Positions 1 through 6,737 of a stretch of DNA of 11,152 nt are shown in pieces; the first letter of the stretch is position 1; the number at the start of each line of letters is the position of its first letter. Where the stretch lies: contig JAEWPQ010000133.1 in assembly GCA_023460575.1 (NCBI GenBank), positions 1-11,152 on the forward strand. Direction: 5' to 3'. The DNA is from Bacillota bacterium (lineage in GTDB: Bacteria; Bacillota; Clostridia; Lachnospirales; Lachnospiraceae). The position numbers and the translations under genes are program-made. The notes under the pieces were generated by a model. It was not told the origin of the DNA, did no database searches, and worked only from the letters and a program-made list of their open reading frames with translations.

Positions 1-702
1 GCTAATTGCAATCCCTTCACACTGGGACACCGGTATCTGATCGAAGAGAGCTTAAAGCAGTGTGATTATCTGCATTTATTTGTTCTCTCTGACAAAAGGA
101 GTTTTTATCCACCTGATTTAAGGTATCAGATGGTAAAAGCAGGTGTCTTTCATTTACCCAGGGTAATTCTCCACAAGACGTCGGATTATATTGTATCTGC
201 AGCCACCTTTCCTACTTATTTTATGAAAGAAAAGATTGTGGCCCAGAAGGCAAACTGTGAGCTGGATCTGGAATTATTCGGGCGTCTCATTGCTCCCCAG
301 CTTTTTATCAGAAAGCGGTTTGTAGGAACAGAGCCCACCTGTAAAGTAACTGCAGTTTATAATCAATCCATGAAAACGCTGCTTCCTGATTTTGGAATTG
401 GTGTGATAGAAATTGAGAGAAAACAGGCAGCAGGGACCGCCATCAGCGCCTCAATCGTGAGAGATTACATCAAGGCCGGCAATTATGAGGCGGTCAGGAG
501 TCTGATACCAGAGAATGTTCTAAGTTATGTACTGATGAAAGGAGGTGGATCTATGTACGAGGTACAAAATATAGGCAGTTTAAAAAAGATTTTTGGTCCT
601 TATATCAATTCGTCGATATCCAATGAAGATTCCGGCAAGGAAAAGAGTGAGAAAGAGCAGGCGCTTTTTGAAATGGTTGACGATTATATCGAACAGGCTT
701 AA
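1..702 (+). CDS. citC: [Citrate (pro-3S)-lyase] ligase, 3' part (5' end outside window)
   Basis: This enzyme acetylates the prosthetic group on the acyl-carrier subunit of citrate lyase, using acetate and ATP, to give the active lyase. The reading frame is open from base 1. It starts inside the nucleotidyltransferase domain: the partial product begins ANCNPFTLGHRYLIEE, which holds the family's HIGH-type nucleotide-binding motif (TLGH). Further on are the conserved stretch SAATFPTYFMKEK and the motif GTAISASIVRDYI, equivalent to the second nucleotide-binding motif (ISxSxVR). About 233 codons are visible. The N-terminal acetyltransferase-like domain and the start lie upstream. From memory of the family, CitC normally ends about 190-200 residues after the HIGH motif, so the last 49 residues here look like an extra tail. 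No citDEF gene follows; a strong terminator comes 22 nt after the stop. Whether citrate lyase genes lie upstream cannot be seen. Family assignment is firm. Confidence 0.9.
   Translation, partial: ANCNPFTLGHRYLIEESLKQCDYLHLFVLSDKRSFYPPDLRYQMVKAGVFHLPRVILHKTSDYIVSAATFPTYFMKEKIVAQKANCELDLELFGRLIAPQLFIRKRFVGTEPTCKVTAVYNQSMKTLLPDFGIGVIEIERKQAAGTAISASIVRDYIKAGNYEAVRSLIPENVLSYVLMKGGGSMYEVQNIGSLKKIFGPYINSSISNEDSGKEKSEKEQALFEMVDDYIEQA
553..702 (+). other. Possible internal in-frame start inside citC (49-residue tail)
   Basis: A textbook Shine-Dalgarno, GGAGG at 541-545, lies 7 nt before an ATG at 553 that is in frame with citC. Translation from there would give a 49-residue peptide, MYEVQNIGSLKKIFGPY followed by a charged stretch rich in E, K, D and S, ending at the citC stop. 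I recognise no domain in it. It may be only a C-terminal extension of CitC. It could also be a small protein made separately, or a former downstream gene joined to citC by loss of the citC stop codon. The sequence shows the site and the frame; independent translation is inference. Confidence 0.3.
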
Positions 703-723
703 TTTTATAGAATCAGTATGAAT

Positions 724-777
724 AGGGCTGCTGTTCCAGTGAATAATTAATTTACTGGAACAGCAGCTCTGTTTTTT
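724..777 (+). terminator. Rho-independent terminator after citC
   Basis: A perfect 14-bp stem, GCTGCTGTTCCAGT at 727-740 with ACTGGAACAGCAGC at 754-767, can be lengthened on both sides with A-T, G-C and G-T pairs. The 3' arm is followed at once by CTCTG and a T6 tract. It sits 22 nt after the citC stop and just before the gntR promoter, so it insulates the next operon. Confidence 0.95.
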
Positions 778-790
778 CTTTAAAAAATGG

Positions 791-819
791 TTGACAAAAA
801 GATAATGCTGCTGTATTAT
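791..819 (+). promoter_or_regulatory. Sigma-A promoter of the gntR-ABC operon
   Basis: There is a perfect -35 box TTGACA at 791-796, a 17-nt spacer and a -10 box TATTAT at 814-819. Transcription should start near 826, inside the dyad at 819-848, which predicts strong transcription unless a repressor is bound. Confidence 0.85.
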
Positions 820-848
820 TGTATTAAGTCATTAGTACAGTAATACAA
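819..848 (+). promoter_or_regulatory. Probable operator of the YtrA-type GntR regulator
   Basis: A perfect inverted repeat, TTGTATTA at 819-826 and TAATACAA at 841-848 with a 14-nt spacer, overlaps the last base of the -10 box and covers the likely transcription start. The spacer also carries TTAGTACAG, which may form further half-sites. A dyad at the start site upstream of a GntR gene is typical of autorepression. That this regulator binds here is inferred from position. Confidence 0.65.
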
Positions 849-872
849 TATAATGTGGAGGAGGAATAGAAA

Positions 873-1232
873 ATGTCATGGGAGCTAAAGAATGACCGCC
901 CTATCTATATTCAATTAATTGAACAAATTCATTTTCGGATCATATCCGGAGAGTATGTATCCGGTTCCAAGCTGCCAAGTGTCAGGGATTTAGCCGCAGA
1001 AGCTTCCGTTAATCCCAATACGATGCAGAAGGCACTCTCTGAACTGGAACACAGCGGTTTGCTGGTAACGAATCGTACCAGTGGCCGTTTTATTACGGAG
1101 GATCAATCAATGATACAAAAAATGAAGCTGGATTTAGCGAAAGAGCAACTGGAAAACTTTTTAAAACAATTAAAAAAACTTGGTTTCAGCGACGAAGAGG
1201 TAAAAACATTTATCCTCGAATCTGTCCGGTAA
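873..1232 (+). CDS. GntR family transcriptional regulator, YtrA subfamily
   Basis: This is a short (119 aa) DNA-binding regulator. Residues 1-75 form the GntR winged helix: IYIQLIEQIHFRII, then SGSKLPSVRDLAAEASVNPN with the recognition helix NPNTMQKALSELE and the wing TNRTSGRFI. The C-terminal part, about 45 residues, is helical and charged. It is far too small for a ligand-binding FadR, HutC or MocR domain, and such a short tail marks the YtrA subfamily. YtrA members usually repress an ABC transporter operon that they begin, and respond to envelope stress or antimicrobial peptides. The GGAGGAGG ribosome binding site at 857-864 precedes the ATG. The ABC genes follow after 30 nt, and the dyad at 819-848 is the likely operator. 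The inducer cannot be told from sequence. Confidence 0.92.
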   Translation: MSWELKNDRPIYIQLIEQIHFRIISGEYVSGSKLPSVRDLAAEASVNPNTMQKALSELEHSGLLVTNRTSGRFITEDQSMIQKMKLDLAKEQLENFLKQLKKLGFSDEEVKTFILESVR

Positions 1233-1262
1233 ACCGTAATTCATATATGGGAGGTAATCAGT

Positions 1263-1961
1263 ATGAATCCATTACTTGAATGTAATGCGTTAAGCAAACG
1301 TTACAGCAGTGTAACTGCTCTGTCAGACATCAATTTAACATTGGAAAGAGGTAAAATTATAGGTCTTCTTGGACCCAATGGAAGCGGTAAAACCACATTA
1401 ATCAAGCTCATCAACGGATTGCTGGTTCCAACAAAAGGCCAGCTTCTGATCAATGGAACAGCGCCTGGGATAGAAACAAAAAAAACAGTATCCTATCTTC
1501 CCGATAAGACCTACTTAAACAATTGGATGAAAGTTAAAAATCTGTTGGATTTTTTTGAAGATTTTTACGATAATTTTGATAAAAAACGGGCCTATGATAT
1601 GTTGGAGAAGCTTCATATTAATCCAAATGATCATTTAAAGACAATGTCAAAAGGCACAAAGGAAAAAGTACAGCTTATTCTTGTTATGAGCCGTAATGCT
1701 GACCTTTATGTGCTGGATGAGCCAATCGGAGGTGTAGATCCTGCTTCCAGGGATTATATACTGGATACCATTATCAGCAATTATAATGAAAATTCCACTG
1801 TCCTTATTTCCACACACCTGATTGCAGATATTGAAAATGTACTGGACGAAGTGATTTTCATACAGAATGGCCGCATCCTGCTTCAATCCTCTGTGGATGA
1901 TATCCGTGTGAAAGAAGGGAAATCGGTTGATTCTTATTTCAGGGAGGTATTCAAATGTTAG
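1263..1961 (+). CDS. ABC transporter ATP-binding protein
   Basis: This is the cytoplasmic ATPase of an ABC transporter (232 aa). It has Walker A GPNGSGKT (residues 37-44), Walker B LYVLDEP (148-154), the D-loop GGVDP (156-160) and the switch histidine in STHL (H185). The signature motif is unusual, MSKGTKEK (128-135) in place of LSGGQ. The Q-loop region reads VSYLPDKTYL without the usual glutamine. Both departures are, as I recall, common in the YtrB/BcrA-like exporter group, so they do not suggest inactivity. The GGGAGG ribosome binding site at 1249-1254 lies 8 nt before the ATG. The gene overlaps the permease gene by 7 nt, which indicates translational coupling and a shared complex. The partner regulator suggests a role in envelope defence or peptide and lipid export, but the substrate is unknown. 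Confidence 0.92.
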   Translation: MNPLLECNALSKRYSSVTALSDINLTLERGKIIGLLGPNGSGKTTLIKLINGLLVPTKGQLLINGTAPGIETKKTVSYLPDKTYLNNWMKVKNLLDFFEDFYDNFDKKRAYDMLEKLHINPNDHLKTMSKGTKEKVQLILVMSRNADLYVLDEPIGGVDPASRDYILDTIISNYNENSTVLISTHLIADIENVLDEVIFIQNGRILLQSSVDDIRVKEGKSVDSYFREVFKC

Positions 1962-2752
1962 GAAAATTAATTAAACATGAATTAAACGCGACTGCACGCT
2001 ATTTTCTGCCGCTGTTTTTAATAGCAATTGTGCTGACGCCAATCACCAGATTTACCCTCTGGATAGGAAACTACCCTCCAATTTTACAATTTATCCCTAC
2101 GGTAATTGTTTTTATATATGTAGCCTCATTGATCGTCGTTGCCAGTGCAAGTATCTTACTGATTATATACCGTTTTTACAGGAGTATGGTAACTGAAGAG
2201 GGTTATTTAATGCATACCCTGCCGGTTTCTACAGAGAGTCATATATTCTCAAAGCTGACAGTCGCCAGTATATGGACCATCAGCAGCTGGCTAGTAATCA
2301 TCTTATCTATATGCGGTATGTTTTTTACACAGGAACGTTTTTCCACTTTAACCGATAAACTATCCTATGTCTGGTACCAGATTCAGACTACGGTAAACAG
2401 TTCCCTTCTGGTCCTGTTTATAATAGAAATTGTTTTTATGTTATTACTGGGCGTATTTACGGCACCTTTGATTTATTATGCTTCCATAGCCATCGGTCAG
2501 GTGATCAGTAAAAACAAAATATTAGGTTCCATTATTGGATATTTCATTATCCAGATTGTCTCCCAAATCATTGGTGTCATTATAATGGTTCCCCTTGGTT
2601 TTTATGGTGACATGATCACCGATACAGCAAATTCCCTGGCATTTTTTGCAAATTTCTTTTTCCCGTTTACGATTCTGTTTGCTGTTATTACTCAATTAAT
2701 CCTTTTCGGGATCACTGATTATATATTTAAGAAGAAACTCAATCTGGAGTAG
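1955..2752 (+). CDS. ABC-2-like transporter permease
   Basis: This is an integral membrane protein of 265 aa, the membrane partner of the ATPase encoded just upstream. Hydrophobic segments lie at about residues 17-34, 48-72, 104-124, 150-182, 188-214 and 228-256, consistent with six helices. The first cytoplasmic loop holds YRSMVTEEGYLMHTLPVS (about 75-92), a sequence typical of permeases in this regulator-ATPase-permease arrangement. It probably forms the coupling region that contacts the ATPase. The start is supported by GGGAGG at 1942-1947, 7 nt before the ATG. It overlaps the ATPase stop (ATGTTAG). With two copies each of permease and ATPase it would form a complete exporter. No extracellular binding domain or catalytic motif is visible. 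The substrate cannot be predicted. Confidence 0.85.
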   Translation: MLGKLIKHELNATARYFLPLFLIAIVLTPITRFTLWIGNYPPILQFIPTVIVFIYVASLIVVASASILLIIYRFYRSMVTEEGYLMHTLPVSTESHIFSKLTVASIWTISSWLVIILSICGMFFTQERFSTLTDKLSYVWYQIQTTVNSSLLVLFIIEIVFMLLLGVFTAPLIYYASIAIGQVISKNKILGSIIGYFIIQIVSQIIGVIIMVPLGFYGDMITDTANSLAFFANFFFPFTILFAVITQLILFGITDYIFKKKLNLE

Positions 2753-2757
2753 TGTTG

Positions 2758-2800
2758 AAAGAAGGCATTGATTCATTTTTAACGAATCAATGCCTTCTTT
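2758..2800 (+). terminator. Terminator after the ABC operon
   Basis: A perfect 14-bp inverted repeat, GAAGGCATTGATTC at 2761-2774 and GAATCAATGCCTTC at 2784-2797 with a 9-nt loop, begins 8 nt after the permease stop and can be lengthened by three A-T pairs. The T tract is short (TTCTTTAT), so termination may be less efficient than at the other hairpins in the window. Confidence 0.8.
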
Positions 2801-2881
2801 ATCGTGCATCAAGGAAGCTTTTATTCCAAATTCTGCAGTTTTAGCGAATAGTGTTGCTTAATCCTGTAAAGTATTTTATAA

Positions 2882-2910
2882 TTAAACTTTGTGATGATTG
2901 TTGGTATAAT
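2882..2910 (+). promoter_or_regulatory. Promoter of the radical SAM-rng-trk operon
   Basis: There is a perfect -10 box TATAAT at 2905-2910 with an extended -10 TG at 2902-2903 (TGGTATAAT). The best -35 match at 17 nt is weak (TTAAAC, 2882-2887), as is common with extended -10 promoters. The expected start near 2917 leaves an untranslated leader of about 70 nt. The stretch 2801-2881 between the terminator and this promoter shows nothing I can recognise. Confidence 0.65.
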
Positions 2911-2985
2911 AGTGTTTACGTAACTTTTCCAATAACACAGACTCTATAATAATGTGCATCTGGCACAATATAAAAAGGAATAAAT

Positions 2986-4851
2986 ATGAAAAAATTAGCT
3001 TTATCAGATGAAATACTTTTAAGTATCGAAAAGCCTGCCCGATATATAGGTAATGAGGTAAATATGGCAAGAAAGGATGCTGATCTGGTAGATATCCGTT
3101 TCGGAATGTGTTTTCCGGATGTTTACGAAATTGGAATGTCTCATCTTGGAATGCAGATTTTATATGATATGTTTAACAGAAGAGATGACATCTACTGTGA
3201 ACGTATTTTTTCTCCATGGACCGATTTGGATAAAATTATGAGAGAGAAGAAGATCCCTCTTTTTGCATTGGAATCACAGGATCCCATAAAGGAATTTGAT
3301 TTTATCGGAATTACACTTCAATATGAAATGTGTTATACGAATATTCTGCAAATCCTTGACCTCGGTCAGATCCCCCTTCATGCCTGTGAAAGACAGGAGA
3401 GCGACCCGATCATCATCGGAGGAGGTCCCTGTGCTTATAATCCTGAGCCTCTTGCGGAATTTTTCGATATGTTTTATATTGGTGAGGGAGAAACCGTTTA
3501 TTTTGAACTGATGGACCGCTATAAGGAGAATAAGAAAAATGGCGGCAGCCGCAGAGAATTTCTTCAGATGGCTGCTGAGATCGAAGGAATCTATGTTCCT
3601 TCTTTTTATGATGTGTTCTACCATGAGGATGGCACCATCAAAAGCATGACTCCCAACAATCCCCATGCAAAAGCAACTATTACGAAGCAGCTGGTTGTCA
3701 ATATGGATGACGCTTTCTACATTGAAAAACCAGTGGTTCCCTTTATAAAAGCAACGCAGGACCGTGTCGTTCTGGAAATCCAGAGAGGCTGCATACGTGG
3801 CTGCCGTTTCTGCCAGGCAGGCAATGTCTACCGGCCGATGCGGGAACACAGCCTTACGTATTTAAAAGATTATGCCTATAAGCTGTTAAAGAATACCGGA
3901 CATGAGGAAATCTCATTAAGTTCCTTAAGCTCCAGTGATTACAGTGAACTGGAAGGCATCGTTAATTTTCTTATAGACGAATTTAAAGGAAAGGGAGTCA
4001 ACGTTTCCCTTCCGTCTCTTCGAATTGATGCGTTTTCCTTAGATGTTATGAGCAAAGTCCAGGACATTCGTAAGAGCAGTCTTACCTTTGCACCTGAGGC
4101 AGGCTCACAGAGACTTCGGGATGTAATCAACAAAGGGCTTACGGAAGAAGTTATTTTAAAAGGCGCAGGGGAAGCCTTCCAGGGCGGCTGGAACCGGGTT
4201 AAGCTTTATTTCATGCTGGGCCTTCCTACGGAAACCGTAGAAGATATGGAAGGAATTGCAGAGCTTTCGGAGAAAGTGGCCGAAGTATACTATGAGATTC
4301 CCAAAGACCAGCGGAATGGAAAGGTTCAGGTCATTGCCAGTTCTTCATTTTTTGTACCAAAGCCATTCACTCCGTTTCAGTGGGCAAGAATGTGTACAAA
4401 GGATGAGTTTTTACAGAGGGCTTACCTTGTTAAAGATAAGTTCCGCACGATGCTCAATCAGAAAAGCTTAAAATATAATTATCATGAGGCCGATTTAACA
4501 GTTCTGGAAGGCGTTCTTGCAAGAGGCGACAGAAAAATATCGGCGCTGATTGAAGAAGTCTACAAAAACGGGGCTCTCTATGATTCATGGTCTGAGCATT
4601 TTAAAAATGATGTGTGGATGAAAGCCTTTGAAACCTGCGGACTGGATCCTGATTTCTATACGGTCAGGGAAAGAAGCTTAGATGAGATATTCCCCTGGGA
4701 TTTTATCAATGCAGGGGTATCAAAAGAATTTTTAAAGAGAGAATGGCAGAATGCCATTGGAGAGAAAGTCACCCCCAACTGCCGCATGCAGTGTATTGGC
4801 TGTGGTGCCAAGAGTTTTAAAGGAGGTGTCTGCTATGAAGGTCAGAATTAA
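2986..4851 (+). CDS. Radical SAM protein with B12-binding-like N-terminal domain (TIGR03960 family)
   Basis: This 621-aa protein belongs to an uncharacterised radical SAM family often paired or fused with DUF2344. Residues 35-175 form a B12-binding-like domain: FPDVYEIGMSHLGMQILYD near the start and GGGPCAYNPEPLAEFFD...IGEGE at 145-169. The cobalamin-ligating DxHxxG motif is not visible. Residues 260-470 form the radical SAM barrel. The Fe-S motif CIRGCRFC (C269, C273, C276) binds the 4Fe-4S cluster that cleaves S-adenosylmethionine, and FAPEAGSQRLRD and LYFMLGLPTET follow. The C-terminus holds a second CxxxCxxC (C599, C603, C606) and C616, which may bind another cluster. The substrate is unknown; from genome context a role in RNA or ribosome modification is plausible, but this is inference. 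The start is supported by AAGGA at 2975-2979, 6 nt before the ATG. The 3' end overlaps the next gene by 17 nt. Confidence 0.9.
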   Translation: MKKLALSDEILLSIEKPARYIGNEVNMARKDADLVDIRFGMCFPDVYEIGMSHLGMQILYDMFNRRDDIYCERIFSPWTDLDKIMREKKIPLFALESQDPIKEFDFIGITLQYEMCYTNILQILDLGQIPLHACERQESDPIIIGGGPCAYNPEPLAEFFDMFYIGEGETVYFELMDRYKENKKNGGSRREFLQMAAEIEGIYVPSFYDVFYHEDGTIKSMTPNNPHAKATITKQLVVNMDDAFYIEKPVVPFIKATQDRVVLEIQRGCIRGCRFCQAGNVYRPMREHSLTYLKDYAYKLLKNTGHEEISLSSLSSSDYSELEGIVNFLIDEFKGKGVNVSLPSLRIDAFSLDVMSKVQDIRKSSLTFAPEAGSQRLRDVINKGLTEEVILKGAGEAFQGGWNRVKLYFMLGLPTETVEDMEGIAELSEKVAEVYYEIPKDQRNGKVQVIASSSFFVPKPFTPFQWARMCTKDEFLQRAYLVKDKFRTMLNQKSLKYNYHEADLTVLEGVLARGDRKISALIEEVYKNGALYDSWSEHFKNDVWMKAFETCGLDPDFYTVRERSLDEIFPWDFINAGVSKEFLKREWQNAIGEKVTPNCRMQCIGCGAKSFKGGVCYEGQN

Positions 4852-5545
4852 ATTTACCAAACAGGGACCTGTTAAGTTTATTGGTCATCTTGATGTGATG
4901 CGCTATTTTCAGAAGGCCATGAGAAGAGCGGACGTAGATATTAAATACAGCGAAGGATTCAGTCCTCATCAGGTTATGTCCTTTGCAGCTCCTCTTGGAG
5001 TTGGTCTTACCAGCAACGGTGAATACATGGATATCGAAGTAAATTCCATGGCAGACTGCAATACCCTGATGAATCGGTTAAATGATGTCATGGCAGAAGG
5101 AATAAAAATTACCGAGTGTCATCGTCTGAATGATAATGCAAAGAATGCCATGTCTCTGGTTGCTGCCGCAGACTACACCGTAACCTTCCGGGAAGGGAAG
5201 GAGCCTGATGATATCAAGGGATTTTTTGAAGGCCTTCTTGCATTTAAAGATCAGGAACACATTCTGATCACCAAAAAGTCAAAAAAGGGAGAGAGGGAAG
5301 TAGATTTAAAGAATTACATCTACCAGCTTTCTGTGTGTGACAATAAAATTTTCATGAAAATATCAGCAGGAAGTGCAGATAATTTAAAGCCCGAACTGGT
5401 AATGGAAGCGTATGACCTGTGGAGAGGGGAAGCCAGCCCTGAATTTGCATTTTGTATCCAGAGAGAAGAAGTCTACGGGAATACAGGGGATGAAGCCAAT
5501 CCTGTTCTTGTCCCTCTGGGACTCATAGGAGAATACGTTGAATAA
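4835..5545 (+). CDS. DUF2344 / TIGR03936 radical SAM-associated protein
   Basis: This 236-aa soluble protein has no known activity. The N-terminus carries the family hallmarks: RIKFTKQGPVKFIGHLDVMR (4-23), KYSEGFSPHQVMSFAAPLG (37-55) and NGEYMDI (61-67). I see no membrane segment, signal peptide or nucleotide-binding motif. In many bacteria this domain is fused to the C-terminus of the TIGR03960 radical SAM protein; here the two are separate genes overlapping by 17 nt. That argues for a physical complex or a shared substrate. I chose the ATG at 4835 because AAGGAGG at 4820-4826 precedes it and the product begins with the conserved MKVRIKFTK. The frame is open further upstream to an ATG at 4751, but that part only reads the radical SAM gene out of frame. 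Confidence 0.9.
   Translation: MKVRIKFTKQGPVKFIGHLDVMRYFQKAMRRADVDIKYSEGFSPHQVMSFAAPLGVGLTSNGEYMDIEVNSMADCNTLMNRLNDVMAEGIKITECHRLNDNAKNAMSLVAAADYTVTFREGKEPDDIKGFFEGLLAFKDQEHILITKKSKKGEREVDLKNYIYQLSVCDNKIFMKISAGSADNLKPELVMEAYDLWRGEASPEFAFCIQREEVYGNTGDEANPVLVPLGLIGEYVE
5527..5540 (+). promoter_or_regulatory. Ribosome binding site and TTG start of rng
   Basis: AGGAG at 5527-5531 lies 6 nt before a TTG at 5538 inside the end of the DUF2344 gene. The frame from this TTG gives the expected N-terminus of RNase G (MNKLIITRWNG). No ATG lies in this frame near the expected start, so TTG is the start. A non-ATG codon and the 8-nt overlap suggest coupled, limited translation. Confidence 0.8.
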
Positions 5546-6737
5546 ATTGATCATAACAAGATGGAATGGGTGTATTCTTACGCTCCTGCAGTCCGGGAAG
5601 GAAACCCTACAGATTGACATTGAGCCGGAAGAAAACCATTCTTTTTTAGGGAACATCTATATTGGTAAAGTAAATAATATTGTAAAAAACATTAATGCTG
5701 CTTTTGTAGATATTGGAAATGGACAAATGGGGTATCTAAGTCTTACGGATTCATCCGTCCATTTCGCCGATGGGCGGCCGTTTGACGGGAAACTTCGCCA
5801 GGGGGATGAAGTTCTCGTTCAGGTGGAGCGGGATGCAGTAAAGACAAAAGCACCTGTTCTTACAGGAAACTTAAATATAACAGGCAGATATTTCGTTCTC
5901 ACTTCAGGAAAAAAGCAGATCGGTTTTTCTGGCAAAATCCAGGATTCCGGGTGGAAACAGCAAATGAAGGAGTATCTGGAGGGTATAAAAGAAAACTGGG
6001 GAATTATTGTAAGAACAAACGCTTACAGAGCACCTTTGGAATCCTTAAAAGAGGAATTATATCAGTTAAAGGAAAGGCTGACGGATATTCTTTCACATGC
6101 CGGCCACAGAACCTGTTATAGTTTACTATATAGTTCCGCGCCTTCCTATTTAAGCGGACTGCGTGATAGCTTTCAGTCTTCTCTGGAATCAGTTATTACC
6201 GATGAACAGGATATATATAACGCAGTAAAAGAATATTTAAATGAGCATCAGAAGGAAGATCTGCATCTGCTGTCTTATTATGAAGATCCTCTGCTTCCAT
6301 TAAAGAAACTGTACCGGATTGAGAAAACCATGAATGAGGCCCTGGGGAAAAAAGTATGGATGAAATCCGGCGGTTATCTGGTCATTGAACCTACCGAAGC
6401 CCTGGTGGTAATAGATGTAAACACCGGCAAATATTCGGGCAAAAAGGCGCTTCGGGATACGATCATGAAAATCAATCTGGAAGCCGCCGAAGAAATCGGA
6501 CATCAGATCAGGCTTAGAAATTTATCCGGCATCATAATTATTGATTTTATTGATATGGAAAAAGAGGAGGATAAAAAGCTTCTTTTAAAGCGTCTGGAAG
6601 AAATTGTTTCAAGAGATCCGGTTAAAACCACTGTTGTTGAAATAACCAAATTAAATCTCGTTGAAATTACAAGAAAAAAAATCAGGAAACCCCTTTACGA
6701 GCAGGCGTTACAGCTGGAGGAGAATATTTCATTATGA
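5538..6737 (+). CDS. rng: Ribonuclease G (RNase E/G family)
   Basis: This is an endoribonuclease that cuts single-stranded AU-rich RNA in rRNA maturation and mRNA decay. It has 399 aa, shorter than E. coli RNase G (about 489 aa). An S1 domain with embedded sensor occupies residues 36-110 (SFLGNIYIGKVNNIVKNINA, FVDIGNGQMGYLS). The 5'-monophosphate sensor Arg-Thr is seen in GIIVRTNAY (R159, T160). The DNase I-like catalytic part has both metal-binding aspartates, D293 in VVIDVNTGKYSGKK and D336 in IIIIDFIDME. It ends shortly after VEITRKKIRKPLYEQ, without the CPxC-type Zn-link or the small C-terminal domain of the E. coli enzymes. Its tetramer assembly may therefore differ. Translation begins at TTG. 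It overlaps the upstream gene by 8 nt and trkA by 4 nt (ATGA), so all are probably co-translated. Confidence 0.92.
   Translation: MNKLIITRWNGCILTLLQSGKETLQIDIEPEENHSFLGNIYIGKVNNIVKNINAAFVDIGNGQMGYLSLTDSSVHFADGRPFDGKLRQGDEVLVQVERDAVKTKAPVLTGNLNITGRYFVLTSGKKQIGFSGKIQDSGWKQQMKEYLEGIKENWGIIVRTNAYRAPLESLKEELYQLKERLTDILSHAGHRTCYSLLYSSAPSYLSGLRDSFQSSLESVITDEQDIYNAVKEYLNEHQKEDLHLLSYYEDPLLPLKKLYRIEKTMNEALGKKVWMKSGGYLVIEPTEALVVIDVNTGKYSGKKALRDTIMKINLEAAEEIGHQIRLRNLSGIIIIDFIDMEKEEDKKLLLKRLEEIVSRDPVKTTVVEITKLNLVEITRKKIRKPLYEQALQLEENISL

Noticed and set aside
2912..2938. GTGTT...AACAC inverted repeat just after the radical SAM promoter
   Set aside because: The arms are only 5 nt with a 17-nt gap, which is expected by chance in AT-rich DNA.
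2945..2950. Second TATAAT in the leader of the radical SAM gene
   Set aside because: No acceptable -35 box lies 16-18 nt upstream and there is no TG extension, unlike the TATAAT at 2905.
3274..3849. 191-codon open frame on the minus strand inside the radical SAM gene
   Set aside because: It lies wholly antisense to a clearly conserved gene, has no ribosome binding site that I can see and no recognisable protein motif.
4751..4834. Upstream extension of the DUF2344 gene to an ATG at 4751
   Set aside because: The extra 28 residues read the radical SAM gene out of frame and lack family similarity, while the ATG at 4835 has a strong ribosome binding site and begins the conserved N-terminus.
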